From: Membranipora membranacea
Taxonomy: Eukaryota; Bryozoa; Gymnolaemata; Cheilostomatida; Membraniporidae
Assembly: GCA_914767715.1 (NCBI GenBank)
Contig: OU612069.1
Location: 15,313,387-15,377,386, forward strand
Length of the DNA stretch: 64,000 bases
Direction of reading: 5' to 3'
Part shown: in pieces, positions 49,901 to 59,700 of the stretch
Layout of the letters: every line of letters starts with the position of its first letter
How positions within the stretch are numbered: the first letter of the stretch is position 1
The notes under the pieces: model-generated
Seen by the model: the letters and a program-made list of their open reading frames with translations, nothing else
Told to the model about the DNA's origin: nothing
Database searches by the model: none
Program-made: the position numbers and the translations under genes

Positions 49901-52598
49901 GGTTGCCAATAAAAGTATATATATAACTGTTAGGGAATAAGGAATAGTCCACGTGAGATAAGAATGCCACCTAAGATGCCACCTTTCCACATATTTGTCA
50001 CATTGTGAGTGCTAGCCATCGGAGTACCATGACCAAAATTATTTAGCATGTTGAAAGATTTTTAGTCCACTTTTACTCATCACATCCAGTGGTCTATATT
50101 TGTTATCACATGATAGTATCGGATCTAATTACAATAAACTAAACTAAAAACATTACTACAAAACTGTGTGTCGCATATTATACATATTGTTGTATGAAAT
50201 TTTGTAGCGGAAACAACCAATGGCCTTACTCACCCTCTTCATGATGATCTGTCTTTGTGCCATAGGATCAGGTCCCTGAGTGTACCAGCCATCTGAGATC
50301 ATCACTATCAGTTTCCTTGGTACATGAGTACGACTACCCTGTGAGAGTAACCTATAGGCCATCTCCAGTCCTACAACACATACGTAGGGCCGTAGTTTTG
50401 AAATCAATGGAGAGGGAAAAGTATGTCACGGGTGCAAAGCATACTAGGAGAGGTGCTGTAACCTTATCCAAAGAAATTCAGGGTATATGAATAGAGAGTA
50501 GAACTGCTAAAGAAGCTGATTCTGATATGATTTATTACATCATAGTGTTTTAGGCTAGCCTTGTCATGTGGCTACTTCTTTACAGCAGCGTGACAAGGCT
50601 AGTTTTAGGCCAATTTACTAATTTTTCTAGGGGATGCAGTGCCTCTCATCTTCCCTTAGAACACGCGCCTGCATACATAGCTAAAGGAGTGCAAAAAATA
50701 TTTTAAGTTCTGTCCCAGTCCAAAAACTGAGAATGATAGGTACTTTGAAGGTGCTAACTTGGGAAAAATAAATAAATAAACGCAAATCCTAAAATACTCC
50801 TCACCCTTAGCAAGGTTTCTTATTCTTACATACCTGCTCCGATATTGGTAGCTCCACCCTCATATTTAACCTTATCCAGCCATGTAAGGAACTCACACTT
50901 AGTTATACCTTTGTACAGAGGAATCTCAACCTTAGCAGCTGATGAGAATGTTACTAAGCCAACCTGTAAGTGATTTACACATTTTAAATCTGTATAAATT
51001 GAGATTAATGTCAGAGAATTGTCAATTTTTAGAATTCAAGCCATAGAATATGTAGCCCTGGTCGCTGCTATTGGCATTTCATTATAAACTACATTCACAT
51101 GGGGTAATTGACTATGAAATTCCAACACCAGCAACCTGGCAAAGTTTGAGCCACAAACAGCTAACCAGACCTGACGCATTGGCCATTGCTTCAGCAATTT
51201 TATCGATATCACAGAATGTAGAATTTCAACAATATTAATTCTGCATGATTGTTTGTCCTTATAATCAATACTGATCCCCCTCCAACATATCACTGCCTGT
51301 TACAACCAATTACATGTATAAATGCTATTAAGATGTACTCTTATCAATCAAGCGATGGTGCACTTAAATGGCTCAGCTTATTTTAGTCAGGGTTCCCAGG
51401 TTGCTGTGCTTGCTGTTTAGTAAGAAACAGAAGATCGGGTGGCCCCTAAAGAGGGACGCAAGGTGCCCTAAATCCTCATACTGAGAATGTGATACATCCT
51501 AGAAAACTAGAATGCATCCTAGAGGTGAGGCCATAGAAGACCTCCTAATCATGGGTGTGCAGCGAGCTGCCAAAACTGAACTAGCACTAATCGGCCATTG
51601 GCAGCGACACTTTGATCTTAGCCAATATGCCGAGAAGGTTGCTGTGCTTTATGGTTCATTTTCGGAGTTGCCTTTTCATGAGATTCAGCCTACACAATAT
51701 TGTACTCACCTGAGCGTACTGATTGGAAATGCTGAAGAAGTCGAGGAATGACCTGATCCATTGTTTGGCTCGCGCAAAGTTGTCCACTCCTACACTACCA
51801 GACTGGTCGAGTACTAGTACTATATCTAACTGATGATGAGCTTCTTTATCTACCCATTTGGCATCAACTTCCATCTTCTGCGCTACCTAGAGACAGGGGG
51901 GGGGGGGGAGATAAATGTGTGATGGAGTAAAATGTTTGGAGGTTTGACATCGTTAACGATGGTATTAGCTAACATAAAGACACTCACAAACAAGCAAAAC
52001 TTAACTTTAGCAAGTATTAACTCCCTAGCAAAATTACAGTAGTGCTATGAAGATGTAAATTCTATGTAAATGCTATGAAGATGTAAATTCTTGCTAGTAA
52101 CAAACCGTTGTTTATATTAATCTGAGCAACAGTGTAAAAAACTTAATTCAAACGGAACGGCTCTTATTCTTTTTCATTGCAGCATTGAAGGACTGATGAT
52201 GAGGTAACTTGCAGTTAGAGGCTATTGACTAATGAGAGTATTTTTGAAGTTACAATAATGTATGCATATTGAAACAGGACTGACTGTATTGTTTAGTCTG
52301 CAGTATTATCTAAAACTTTGACCGACCCAGAACATAGCATTACCAACATTGCATTTGGTGCAGAACTCTTACAAACACAGCCTGAGCTTTGGTCTTAAAT
52401 CTAACATCAACAACTCGACGACGACCCATGAAAGAATCTGTTGACATCCTACTTTGAGAAGAAACCATAAACATATAAATAAGTATTTATATGTTTATGG
52501 AAGAAACTCACCAGTTTATCATTGAAATCATCGCTTGCAGCTATGACTGCTGACGCGAGACACGTCAGCAAGAAAATAATCCGGAGATGATCCGCCAT
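29400..52598 (-). CDS. SVEP1-like: SVEP1-like VWA-sushi-HYR-EGF-pentraxin matrix protein
   Basis: 31 exons: 52512-52598, 51710-51886, 50834-50963, 50234-50370, 49541-49700, 48731-48910, 48263-48323, 47003-47118, 46263-46457, 45088-45288, 43954-44160, 43357-43496, 42521-42668, 41404-41531, 40886-41006, 39886-40086, 39317-39498, 38768-38816, 38267-38340, 37889-38006, 37294-37459, 35718-35888, 35103-35264, 34435-34612, 33785-33944, 33167-33320, 32589-32780, 31821-31988, 31292-31435, 30282-30457, 29400-29564. About 1548 residues. Domain order matches the N-terminal part of vertebrate SVEP1 (secreted adhesion protein): signal peptide, VWA, sushi x3, HYR x2, sushi, Cys-rich repeats, EGF, pentraxin. 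It stops after the pentraxin, without the long sushi array of vertebrate SVEP1. All phases agree except for one extra base in exon 21 (TTT at 37440-37442), which shifts frame after CPPG. Introns are rich in MITEs and SINE-like repeats. The start ATG begins a clear signal peptide. Confidence 0.9.
29935..30245. repeat. (CCGATA)n hexanucleotide array, ~30 copies
   Basis: Perfect CCGATA units from about 30003 to 30182, flanked by degenerate ACTAAT/AATACC units. It lies in the last intron of the SVEP1-like gene. The array reads through without stops on both strands (Pro-Ile and Val-Ser dipeptides), which is a by-product of the repeat and not a gene. Confidence 0.95.
32589..34612 (-). other. EGF-like module exons of SVEP1-like gene
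   Basis: Exons 24-27 encode six EGF modules with calcium-binding-type starts: NECNSNPCQNGGQC, MDECANKPC, NINECKINPC, DDCSPGICENGGTC, IDDCQNNQC and NINECSRRPCQNSG. Module boundaries fall inside exons and several EGFs are split by introns. Each shows the six-cysteine spacing and a CxCxxGFxGxxC close. Copy A has all four exons but lacks one Cys here. Confidence 0.9.
36253..36777. mobile_element. Foldback MITE with ~170-bp inverted arms
   Basis: The left arm (about 36253-36420) and right arm (about 36612-36777) are long imperfect inverted repeats, starting gacaatagacagtttcctga and ending with its complement. The centre (about 36420-36610) is single copy and AT-rich. It sits in the intron between exons 21 and 22 of the SVEP1-like gene. 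No coding capacity. Confidence 0.8.
37600..37778. mobile_element. MITE, GTATCTCTGAT-end family (copy 2)
   Basis: Starts gtgcatctctggtggttaga and ends atcagagattcatatgcaac; the subterminal tctctg/cagaga motifs are inverted. It lies in the intron before exon 21. Confidence 0.5.
38267..38816 (-). other. Two furin-type basic motifs in linker exons 18-19
   Basis: Two small exons (49 and 74 bp) join the exon 17 segment to the Cys-rich repeats. They encode NNFRKRRSV and SRSRRELSP. Both fit the R-X-(K/R)-R consensus of proprotein convertases. Processing is an inference from motif only. Confidence 0.5.
39886..40086 (-). other. Fourth sushi (CCP) module
   Basis: Exon 16 encodes one complete complement control module: CPPLHVPVNGALACDD, GTVCAPQC, EYFCTLQGEW and PDC. 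A sushi module after two HYR domains is the SVEP1 order. It is followed by exon 17 (39317-39498), which is acidic and Gln-rich with no module I recognise. Confidence 0.85.
40605..40722 (-). other. Coding-like intronic segment, phase-incompatible
   Basis: Between exons 15 and 16 there is a stop-free stretch bounded by a tag acceptor and a GTAC donor, reading SNCWRLDQRYDGRGSLAA then HGHWYYLGSIVGKG. Neighbouring exons require a 1-in/1-out phase, in which this segment meets a stop, so it is not a constitutive exon. It may be a relic of a mobile-element protein. Confidence 0.25.
41735..41818 (-). mobile_element. tRNA-derived SINE head
   Basis: On the minus strand, TCACTCAGTTGGTTG (41798-41812) resembles an internal A box and AGTTTGAATCCC (41740-41751) matches the B-box core GWTCRANNC about 50 bases later. 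It is intronic in the SVEP1-like gene. No cloverleaf could be closed, so it is SINE-like rather than a tRNA gene. Confidence 0.45.
42352..42505. mobile_element. MITE, GTATCTCTGAT-end family (copy 3)
   Basis: Inverted relative to the copy at 63143-63310 (shared cacttagcatgagtacc and tatatctctgat). It lies just below exon 13 of the SVEP1-like gene, ending within ~20 bp of its splice donor. Confidence 0.55.
44410..44503. repeat. Small foldback repeat
   Basis: Imperfect 31-base inverted arms (gatccagtgggtttgcattc at the left, the near complement at the right) around a ~32-base loop. Intronic. Confidence 0.6.
46012..46092 (-). repeat. tRNA-like sequence (pseudo-tRNA or SINE head)
   Basis: Read on the minus strand, the ends GCGGCTG and CAGCTGC can pair over 7 bp, TGAATGGTTAGGGCG resembles an A box and GGTTCGGGTCC a B box. 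The 81-base length recalls class II tRNAs (Ser/Leu type), but the T stem has a mismatch and no anticodon arm is convincing. Intronic in the SVEP1-like gene. Confidence 0.4.
46497..46625. repeat. Low-complexity AT-rich tract
   Basis: Composed almost entirely of tat/tta/att. It sits immediately upstream (gene sense) of the first sushi exon. No signal beyond low complexity. Confidence 0.8.
49541..51886 (-). other. VWA domain exons of SVEP1-like gene
   Basis: Exons 2-5. The first MIDAS motif DQSGS is intact in LDIVLVLDQSGSVG, followed by LVTFSSAAKVEIPL, GGATNIGAGLEMAY (the third metal-site region with Thr) and KLIVMISDGWYTQGPD (the MIDAS Asp). Metal-dependent ligand binding is therefore plausible. 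Confidence 0.9.
51433..51640 (-). mobile_element. SINE-like element with U2 snRNA-like head (copy 2)
   Basis: On the minus strand it begins near CTTCTCGGCATATTGGCTAA, which matches the 5' end of U2 snRNA (CUUCUCGGCCUUUUGGCUAA) with two substitutions and continues GATCAA..GTGT. The body of about 170 bp is shared with 23391-23600 but not with U2. It lies in the intron between VWA exons 2 and 3. Confidence 0.65.
52458..52507. mobile_element. 34-bp palindrome with 8-bp direct repeats
   Basis: Identical GAAGAAAC copies (52458-52465 and 52500-52507) flank a 34-bp perfect palindrome with 16-bp arms (CATAAACATATAAATA and its complement) around AG. The 8-bp duplication is the size left by hAT-type elements. 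It ends a few bases beyond the first exon's donor (exon end 52512). The 17-mer tatttatatgtttatgg recurs at about 63848-63864. Confidence 0.6.
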
Positions 52599-53704
52599 TT
52601 TGAAATCGCTGTGCTACTCCTTGTCGAAGTTCACAGCAGACTGACCATCCCCCTTTCCTTTACTGAAAGTATAGATAATGTGCCATATCAGTAAGTATAT
52701 TTAGGTTGGGGCGGGTACAACAAGAATCAAACAAACTATCAATACTGTGACAGGATCTGAAGCTATTGCAATCACGACTGATGTTTGCAGTGAGGAAATG
52801 TTAAGAAAACAAGTAAGATAAGATAATACAAAATCTAGTAGATGGAAATTATTTGTTACTATGTTAGAGGTTGGGATTGGCGACAGCCCGGTGTTATGGA
52901 GCAAATAAAGTTCATGTAAGGAAAGCTAACGTCACAAAATATTATCATATTTATGATTTCTTACTTACCAATGTTGCGAATGCACTCTACATGTTGATTT
53001 AACCGAGATGTTAGTCTAGACGAAAAACCAAAGGACACTAGAATATTTAGACAACATGAAAGGACAGCGATCAAGTAAAGATCTCCTTTCCCATGTAAAA
53101 GTGAAAATCTTGATTGCTTGAAGACAAAACAAGACAGTTTCAACCACCTATGTTGAATAGAATCACAGAACATAGAATTCTAGAGGAAGAAATACAAATC
53201 TTTTGTTTAGTTTTGAGCAATATTGTTTCATACATTTTCACACACATTTCTCGTTCTCATAATACTTTGGGGAAAAAGTTATTTACATTCTAGGGCAGAA
53301 GAAAAAAATCAAAGTATACAAAAAAACAGGAAGAATTTCATAATATGTCTATACAGCACTCTCAAACTCTTGGAACTAATTCGGTCATGACAGAGGAGAG
53401 TAAATGTAGCTCTTGATAAAATAAAAGTCAAGTTGCCTTTGAAGGCTGAGAAAAATAAATTTACAAAACTTTCATAGTACAGCCGTGAACACTTGGCCCA
53501 GCAATTTAAGGTGTGCATAAAAAATTAACTACTTGGCACATTTCAATCTCGTTAGCAGCTTATCTAGGTGAAAATCGCTTTAATATTTAGGAGCATCAGC
53601 CATATTACCCTGCCATGTGGAAGTTAAAGGAATCGTTAGGATGAATCAATAATTAAGAAAGAACCATTATGTTGCATAAATAACTTTAATTTCACATCCT
53701 TTCG
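52599..53704. other. Intergenic spacer between CBP 3' end and SVEP1-like start
   Basis: About 1.1 kb. It must hold the 3' UTR of the CBP gene and the promoter and 5' UTR of the SVEP1-like gene, both minus strand. No TATA box or other core element stands out, and no coding sequence is supported. Confidence 0.6.
53685..53690 (-). terminator. Possible poly(A) signal of CBP gene
   Basis: An ATTAAA hexamer on the minus strand, about 15 bases past the TAG stop. Weak evidence; the distance would give a very short 3' UTR. Confidence 0.25.
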
Positions 53705-56700
53705 CTACAAACTATCAACAAATCTACTCAACTCTTCTTGCGCACTCAGGGGTTGTTCCCCCATGTCATTGTTAGAATTCCCCATCTGATTAGGGTTTCC
53801 CTGTAGTGTAGTCATGTGACTAGGCGTATGCTGCGGCTGCTGCTGAATTTGAGGCTGACGGTTAAAGTGGATATTGTTCGTAGCCTGAGGCAAACTAGGC
53901 TGCTGGTGTTGAAGTCTATTAATAATACTGTTGTTAGCCTGAGGAGCTCTCGCCATCATATGCTGCTGATTGCCGGGGGTAGCTGCTCCAGCCTGCTGTT
54001 GCTGCTGTTGTTGAGCTTTATGAGCCTGCTGTTGCGTCTTGAATGCCTGCAGTAGTCCTGGATTACTCTGAAAACGATATAAATAACAACCAAATTATAC
54101 ACTGATTTTCTACAACTTTTGCATCGAAAAAATAAAAAACACCCTTGATTTTTGGATAAAAGCAGTACAAATCAAGCAATCTACGAGTTGATTTGCAGGT
54201 TAAGATTAAATTTGAATTCCTCACAGACAACTTGGCTCCCTAGTCCCTGTACCTCAGCCTGTCAGCCTATTCCAAAGCCCGGACAAATACTTCAGCAGAG
54301 AATCAGCACATCACATCCCCCACGAAAATGTGACAAGGTTGATGTTTTTGACAATGAAATGGCAATACCACCAACCAAGTCAACATTATCGCACTTAGCG
54401 AAACCATCTTATAATGTTTACATGTTGACTATAAGGGCTAGCCTTTTTTACATCACACAGTAGGGGCACATTTTTTGGTATATGGATATTAAACTTGATT
54501 GGTTGATGATCACTATATTATCGAGCTAAATACATTGAAAAATGTTTATTATTGATCTGATTTACAATAAAGATAATAGTATAGCGTAAAAGTATTTAAT
54601 AAAATTACTTACTCAAATAAACTTACCTTGATAAGATGTATGAGTCGCTGTTTCTCCTCTGGGCTCTGCGGTGTACCGGACCTTAGAGAGGCCAGCATCT
54701 TTTGTAGCCTCTGTTTGGTGATTTGTTTATCCTGAGCACCAGCATTAGAGACCTGAGTGGGTCGGGACGTGGCGCCCGTACCCGCCTGTATTGGATGTAC
54801 GACTTGTATGTTCTGCTGTGTGTTCTGTTGTAGGAGCTGCGAGTTGTTCTGCTGACCAGAGTTCAGTATTATCTGCTGGGGAACTCCTACAATATAAACC
54901 GGTCATGATTGCAATCATATCATCCCTATAGCTTATGGTTGACACAAGTTTGGTGGGAAAAATGTTAGAAATTTATATAAAGCTGTTAAAGATGAAGAAA
55001 GAGCAGGGTGAATGGGAAGAATTTATGTTTAGTTGATAAACTGAATAAGGATGCAATTTTGAGGCAGAGCTTCAAGACGTATGTGAATAGTGCCTCGTTC
55101 TTCTTCATAACGACAACATATGAACATAATTGTTTTACAGTTTTACTTGTGTCATCTTTAAAGTATGCTTGGCCTATATTCGACTGATATGGATTTATCT
55201 ATCCATTGATACGCTATTTCAAGAAATAAAAAAGGTTCGGGTTAAGTCACTTTATTAGGCCCCACAATGCAATTTTTTCTGAAATTCCCATTGAGTTCAG
55301 AAGAATGATATCACATATCAGCGCAATATAATTTTCCTGGTCGCTGTTGCATTGGGGGAGATAGTCGTCTTAGACTCACACACCTGTGTTGATGACTTGT
55401 GCCTGTTGTTGTACTTGTTGTTGTTGACGTAACTGTTGCATCAGTTGTTGAGATTGTGTCTGAGGCTGAGCTGTACGTATCTGCTGTTGTAGTATAGACT
55501 GTCCTCCTCCTCCTGCAGCTCCACCCATCTAAAATATAACAACATAATATAAATATAACAATATACTGTAATATGATCTAACGTAATATATTATAATTAT
55601 AATAAGACATTATTTGTTACTAGCTTTGAAGATATAGTATAATATAATCTATTATAATATACTATATTGAATCATTTAGTATTTTATATAACATATTATA
55701 AAATAATATGGTCTAAAATAATAAAACTTAACATAATATGGTATTAAGCACTTTACCTATGTTGACTTTCAACGTGAAATAACAAAATACAATAAAATAA
55801 TAATTATGCTGGGTAAAACTTGAACAGCTCGAATGAGTTGACCAGTGATAGATGACTTGACATATCGATTCTACTGATACTGAACTACACGACAGACAGA
55901 TTGACCTTATGCAACAACAAGCAGTTTGTCAGGGGTGGGGAGTCTTTCAGGTATAACTGACAAAATCGCTATCTGATCCCTCATAGCCGAGTGAGCGAGA
56001 CCTGCTAGGGGTCTTCCTCCTAATCAGCCATTTATCAAACAATATGCATTCTATGTTGATGATTTGGCAGCAAATTTGTCCAATCAAAAAACAAAATGAG
56101 CAAGATTTACTACGGCGAAGTGATAGCGATAATTTTGTCAAAATAACACAAATCACTCTAATTGAAAGAGCCCCAACCCCCTGAACTCTACTAAACACAC
56201 AGAGCTACTCAGTGATATTATGATGAGCACAGACGCACATACCATGTTGTTTTGTTGATTAGACTGTACATTATACACAACATTAGGCTGTGATGAGGTA
56301 TTAGATACTAGACTATTAGAGCTGTATGTAGTACCGGCGGCAGCTCGCTGCTGTAATATACCTATAGGGAGAAGCAAATATATAACAATATATTTCACAT
56401 AGATAGCGTTGATTCAATAGCGTGCCGAAAATTTGCAAGTCGCACAAATATACGGACAAACTCATTTTCGTATATATTATACATTGGAATAAAAACAACA
56501 ATTTGTTATAAGGTGAAAGCTACTCATGAAAGGCCTGTTTACTTCCAAATGACTAAGTTCTCAAGTCTACAGACATTACCTTCTATGCAATAAAGAAAGT
56601 GAGAGCAAAACTAACCTGGGATCTTTTGATCATGCCATATACACAAGTACTTGCAATATTTGATCTGATTACCACTTTCTTTTCCAATTGTCATACTTTT

Positions 56701-59700
56701 GGCACTGTTCAGATATTATTTCGCTTGGTAATGGTTGTTTCCAATAAAATATTCAAGATTATTTCAACACTACCCAAATACCGATGCATGTTACAATGCA
56801 AATCTGATACAATTTTATCATAAGTAACTGCCTGACTATATCGTGCAATGGTCTATGGTTAGTCATTAAATTCATGTCTATATACTACATATATATAATA
56901 CTACTTACTCTGATTCTGTATCTGTTGATACGGTCGTACAGTAGAGGCAGCAGTATTACTAGTACTAGCCCTGCCCATAGTGTGCTGTATGGTAGCCATA
57001 CGTCTCTGCTGGAACCTTGCCTGCTGAGCTCTCTGGGCGGCCTGCTGCTGTTTCACCTTCTGTCGTATATTCTGACAGAAAGGTACGGGGCACATGTTCT
57101 CCTTACACACCTTAGCGTGGTATACACACAGAGCTATCAGCTGCTTACATATCGGACAACCGCCGGTGGTCTTACGCTGCAACAGAAGGAACTACATGAT
57201 TAACTATGGACATTTATAATACACATAATATGCTATATCTTATTACATTGATTATCAATTGATATTATATAATATGATGTAGGTTTATGTGATAAAAGCT
57301 CGAATTCATAAAGTAACTGATCAGATCAAGCCACAAGTAACATACTTCATAAGTGCACTGCAGGTAGTAGTTTTTCAGCAGTAATAGCTATCTCATAAAA
57401 AATTCAAAGATGTCGCTTTGCTGATGCATACACAGAGGCAACTTACAGTATACTCTTGTGCACAGCACTTACATATTCAGATCTTGTTAGTGCGACTTAA
57501 TTTCTCAACTAGCAGTACATGCGCTAATATGCGAAAATTTACAGCACCAAAGAATTGAGTGAGTATGGAATCATATCAGTACCGTGATGTTGCTGTCAGT
57601 AGTACTTACCTTGCATTGTTTGGTGTGACTGACGACACGTTTCATCTTCTCACACACGGTAAGTTTACAGTTAGCGTCTCTACATTGTGAGGCGTGTACC
57701 AGAGATTCTATACATCTGTATAAGCGAAATAATTATATAGTATAATATCTGTGCACACTATCTGAATTGAGCGACTCAAAATTTGATGAAATTGAACCAA
57801 TGCAGTATGTGTACTTCATCGTGGGCTGAAGTTTTAAGCCCGAGCTGGTGGGCTGTTAGGCCGTTAGACGGGGTCAAGAGTCTGGGGGGATGCTCAGACT
57901 ACGCTCTAAGCAAATCAGGAGCAATAGTGACAGGGCAAATAATACATCAACACTTGTGGCTCATATCAAGTTACGCTCCAAGCCAGCTGGGTTAGTCTCA
58001 CAAGAAGCTTGTCATTTTACCATATTTTGTATTGCGTGGAAAATGCAAGTAACTTAACTGTGAAGATCCCCAACTTGGCAACCCTGGCTATTAAACACTA
58101 CTTGGGTACCCGGCTATCATACCGCTGGCGACCCCGGCTATCAACAACATCACTTGCATTTTGACCTGTGTATATCGATATCTTACCTTTGCAGGCTGCG
58201 TTTCCTCGTCTCCTCCGGAGATAATTTAGAATCACTGGAGTCTCCTCCCACCAGATCTAAGCCTATCTTGATCATAACATGCTCGTGTTTATCTTTGTTA
58301 TAACACGGTACACACAAGTCAAAGTCCTACAACAATACAAGGTGATAATTAAGAAACAAGCTAAACCTGTGAGTGCTGGTGTGTTTCTGCATTTATTACT
58401 GTTCTTCTGAAGTCTGGATTGTAGACAAGTCAGTTTGGGCCTAGCTCAGACCCTTCACAAGATATCTGGTTACCCGGGTTGGATCTTTGTATACTTGTGT
58501 GAAATTATTCTGAAGACTGGAAGGATAACGTGTCAGTGTGGACCTACAGAAGAGCCGCCGGCACTGCCCAAGTTAGCTGAGTTTGAGCTTTGCAGGTTTG
58601 TGCTGTTTCTGTCAACGTATAAAATCAACTCTTCTTGCACGCTCAGGGGTTGTTCCCCCATGTCATTGTTAGAATTCCCCATCTGATTAGGGTTTCCCTG
58701 TAGTGTAGTCATGTGACTGGGCGTATGCTGCGGCTGCTGCTGAATTTGTTGTGTAAGTTTGTGTGATTTCGTAAAGATATAATCAATAATAGGACTCTCA
58801 GTCGGGATTTTGTTCCCTGATTCCCTGATTGAGTCAAAGTCATTTGCATCCTATTGCAAAGATAGTGTTTATTTGATCCTCATAAAGCTGGTCTCTGCTT
58901 AAAAGGAAGCTGATGGCCTATCTTCATTTTACTAAGATGTATGTACAGCTTATCTTATTGACTGTTGTCTAAGTCAGAGATCAAAATGGAAGGGTACAAA
59001 TATGACTGTTTGGATCTGTGTATACACAATGGACAATTTAACTTGGAGATTAAAACAAACTGGATAGCCATCTTTTGGTGTCAGTTTACAAACAACTGCG
59101 CACTTTAAAGTTCACATATTTACTACAAGGGACACAAACAGGTATAAAGGCTGTGTCGAAAACTGATTATAGTAACAAGTGCCATCATTTGGTCTCTAGT
59201 CTGAGCCCCCCAGACTTTTAGCCGCCCAGACTTTTACCCCCCGGCCGCCCGCCGGGGTCTCTAGCCCTGATGTACAAAAATTCCTTGGCGTCTGGTGATA
59301 TGTAATGCCACAGTATATACAGTATATATAGGAATACTATATACATATGTACATATGCAGGTGTGTGTATATACAGTGTGATCTGGTTAACTCAGACTTT
59401 ATAATTCAGAACTCATCTTAATTCAGACAAGGACAATTGTCCTTACAGGCAGATCTCAATGCATTCTAATGTCACTTAATTCAGACTCTGCTTAATTTAC
59501 ACATTTTCACTGTAACTTTATCATAGTTATATATTATGGTAATGACACAGTATTAGAGCCTACCCAAAGACCAATGCATGTTCACTGTGACATCATAATG
59601 CGGAGAATGAGAGTTACCTTCCCTTATGGGAGGCTCTCTTTCCACCATCAATAATTCATGCCAAGTAGAGCATTGAATTTTTTTACCATACAACTTTATC

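Noticed and set aside
58075-58160. Three similar ggc(a/g)acccc(t)ggctat blocks
   Set aside because: Only three diverged ~25-bp units; may be a weak tandem repeat but not enough to call.
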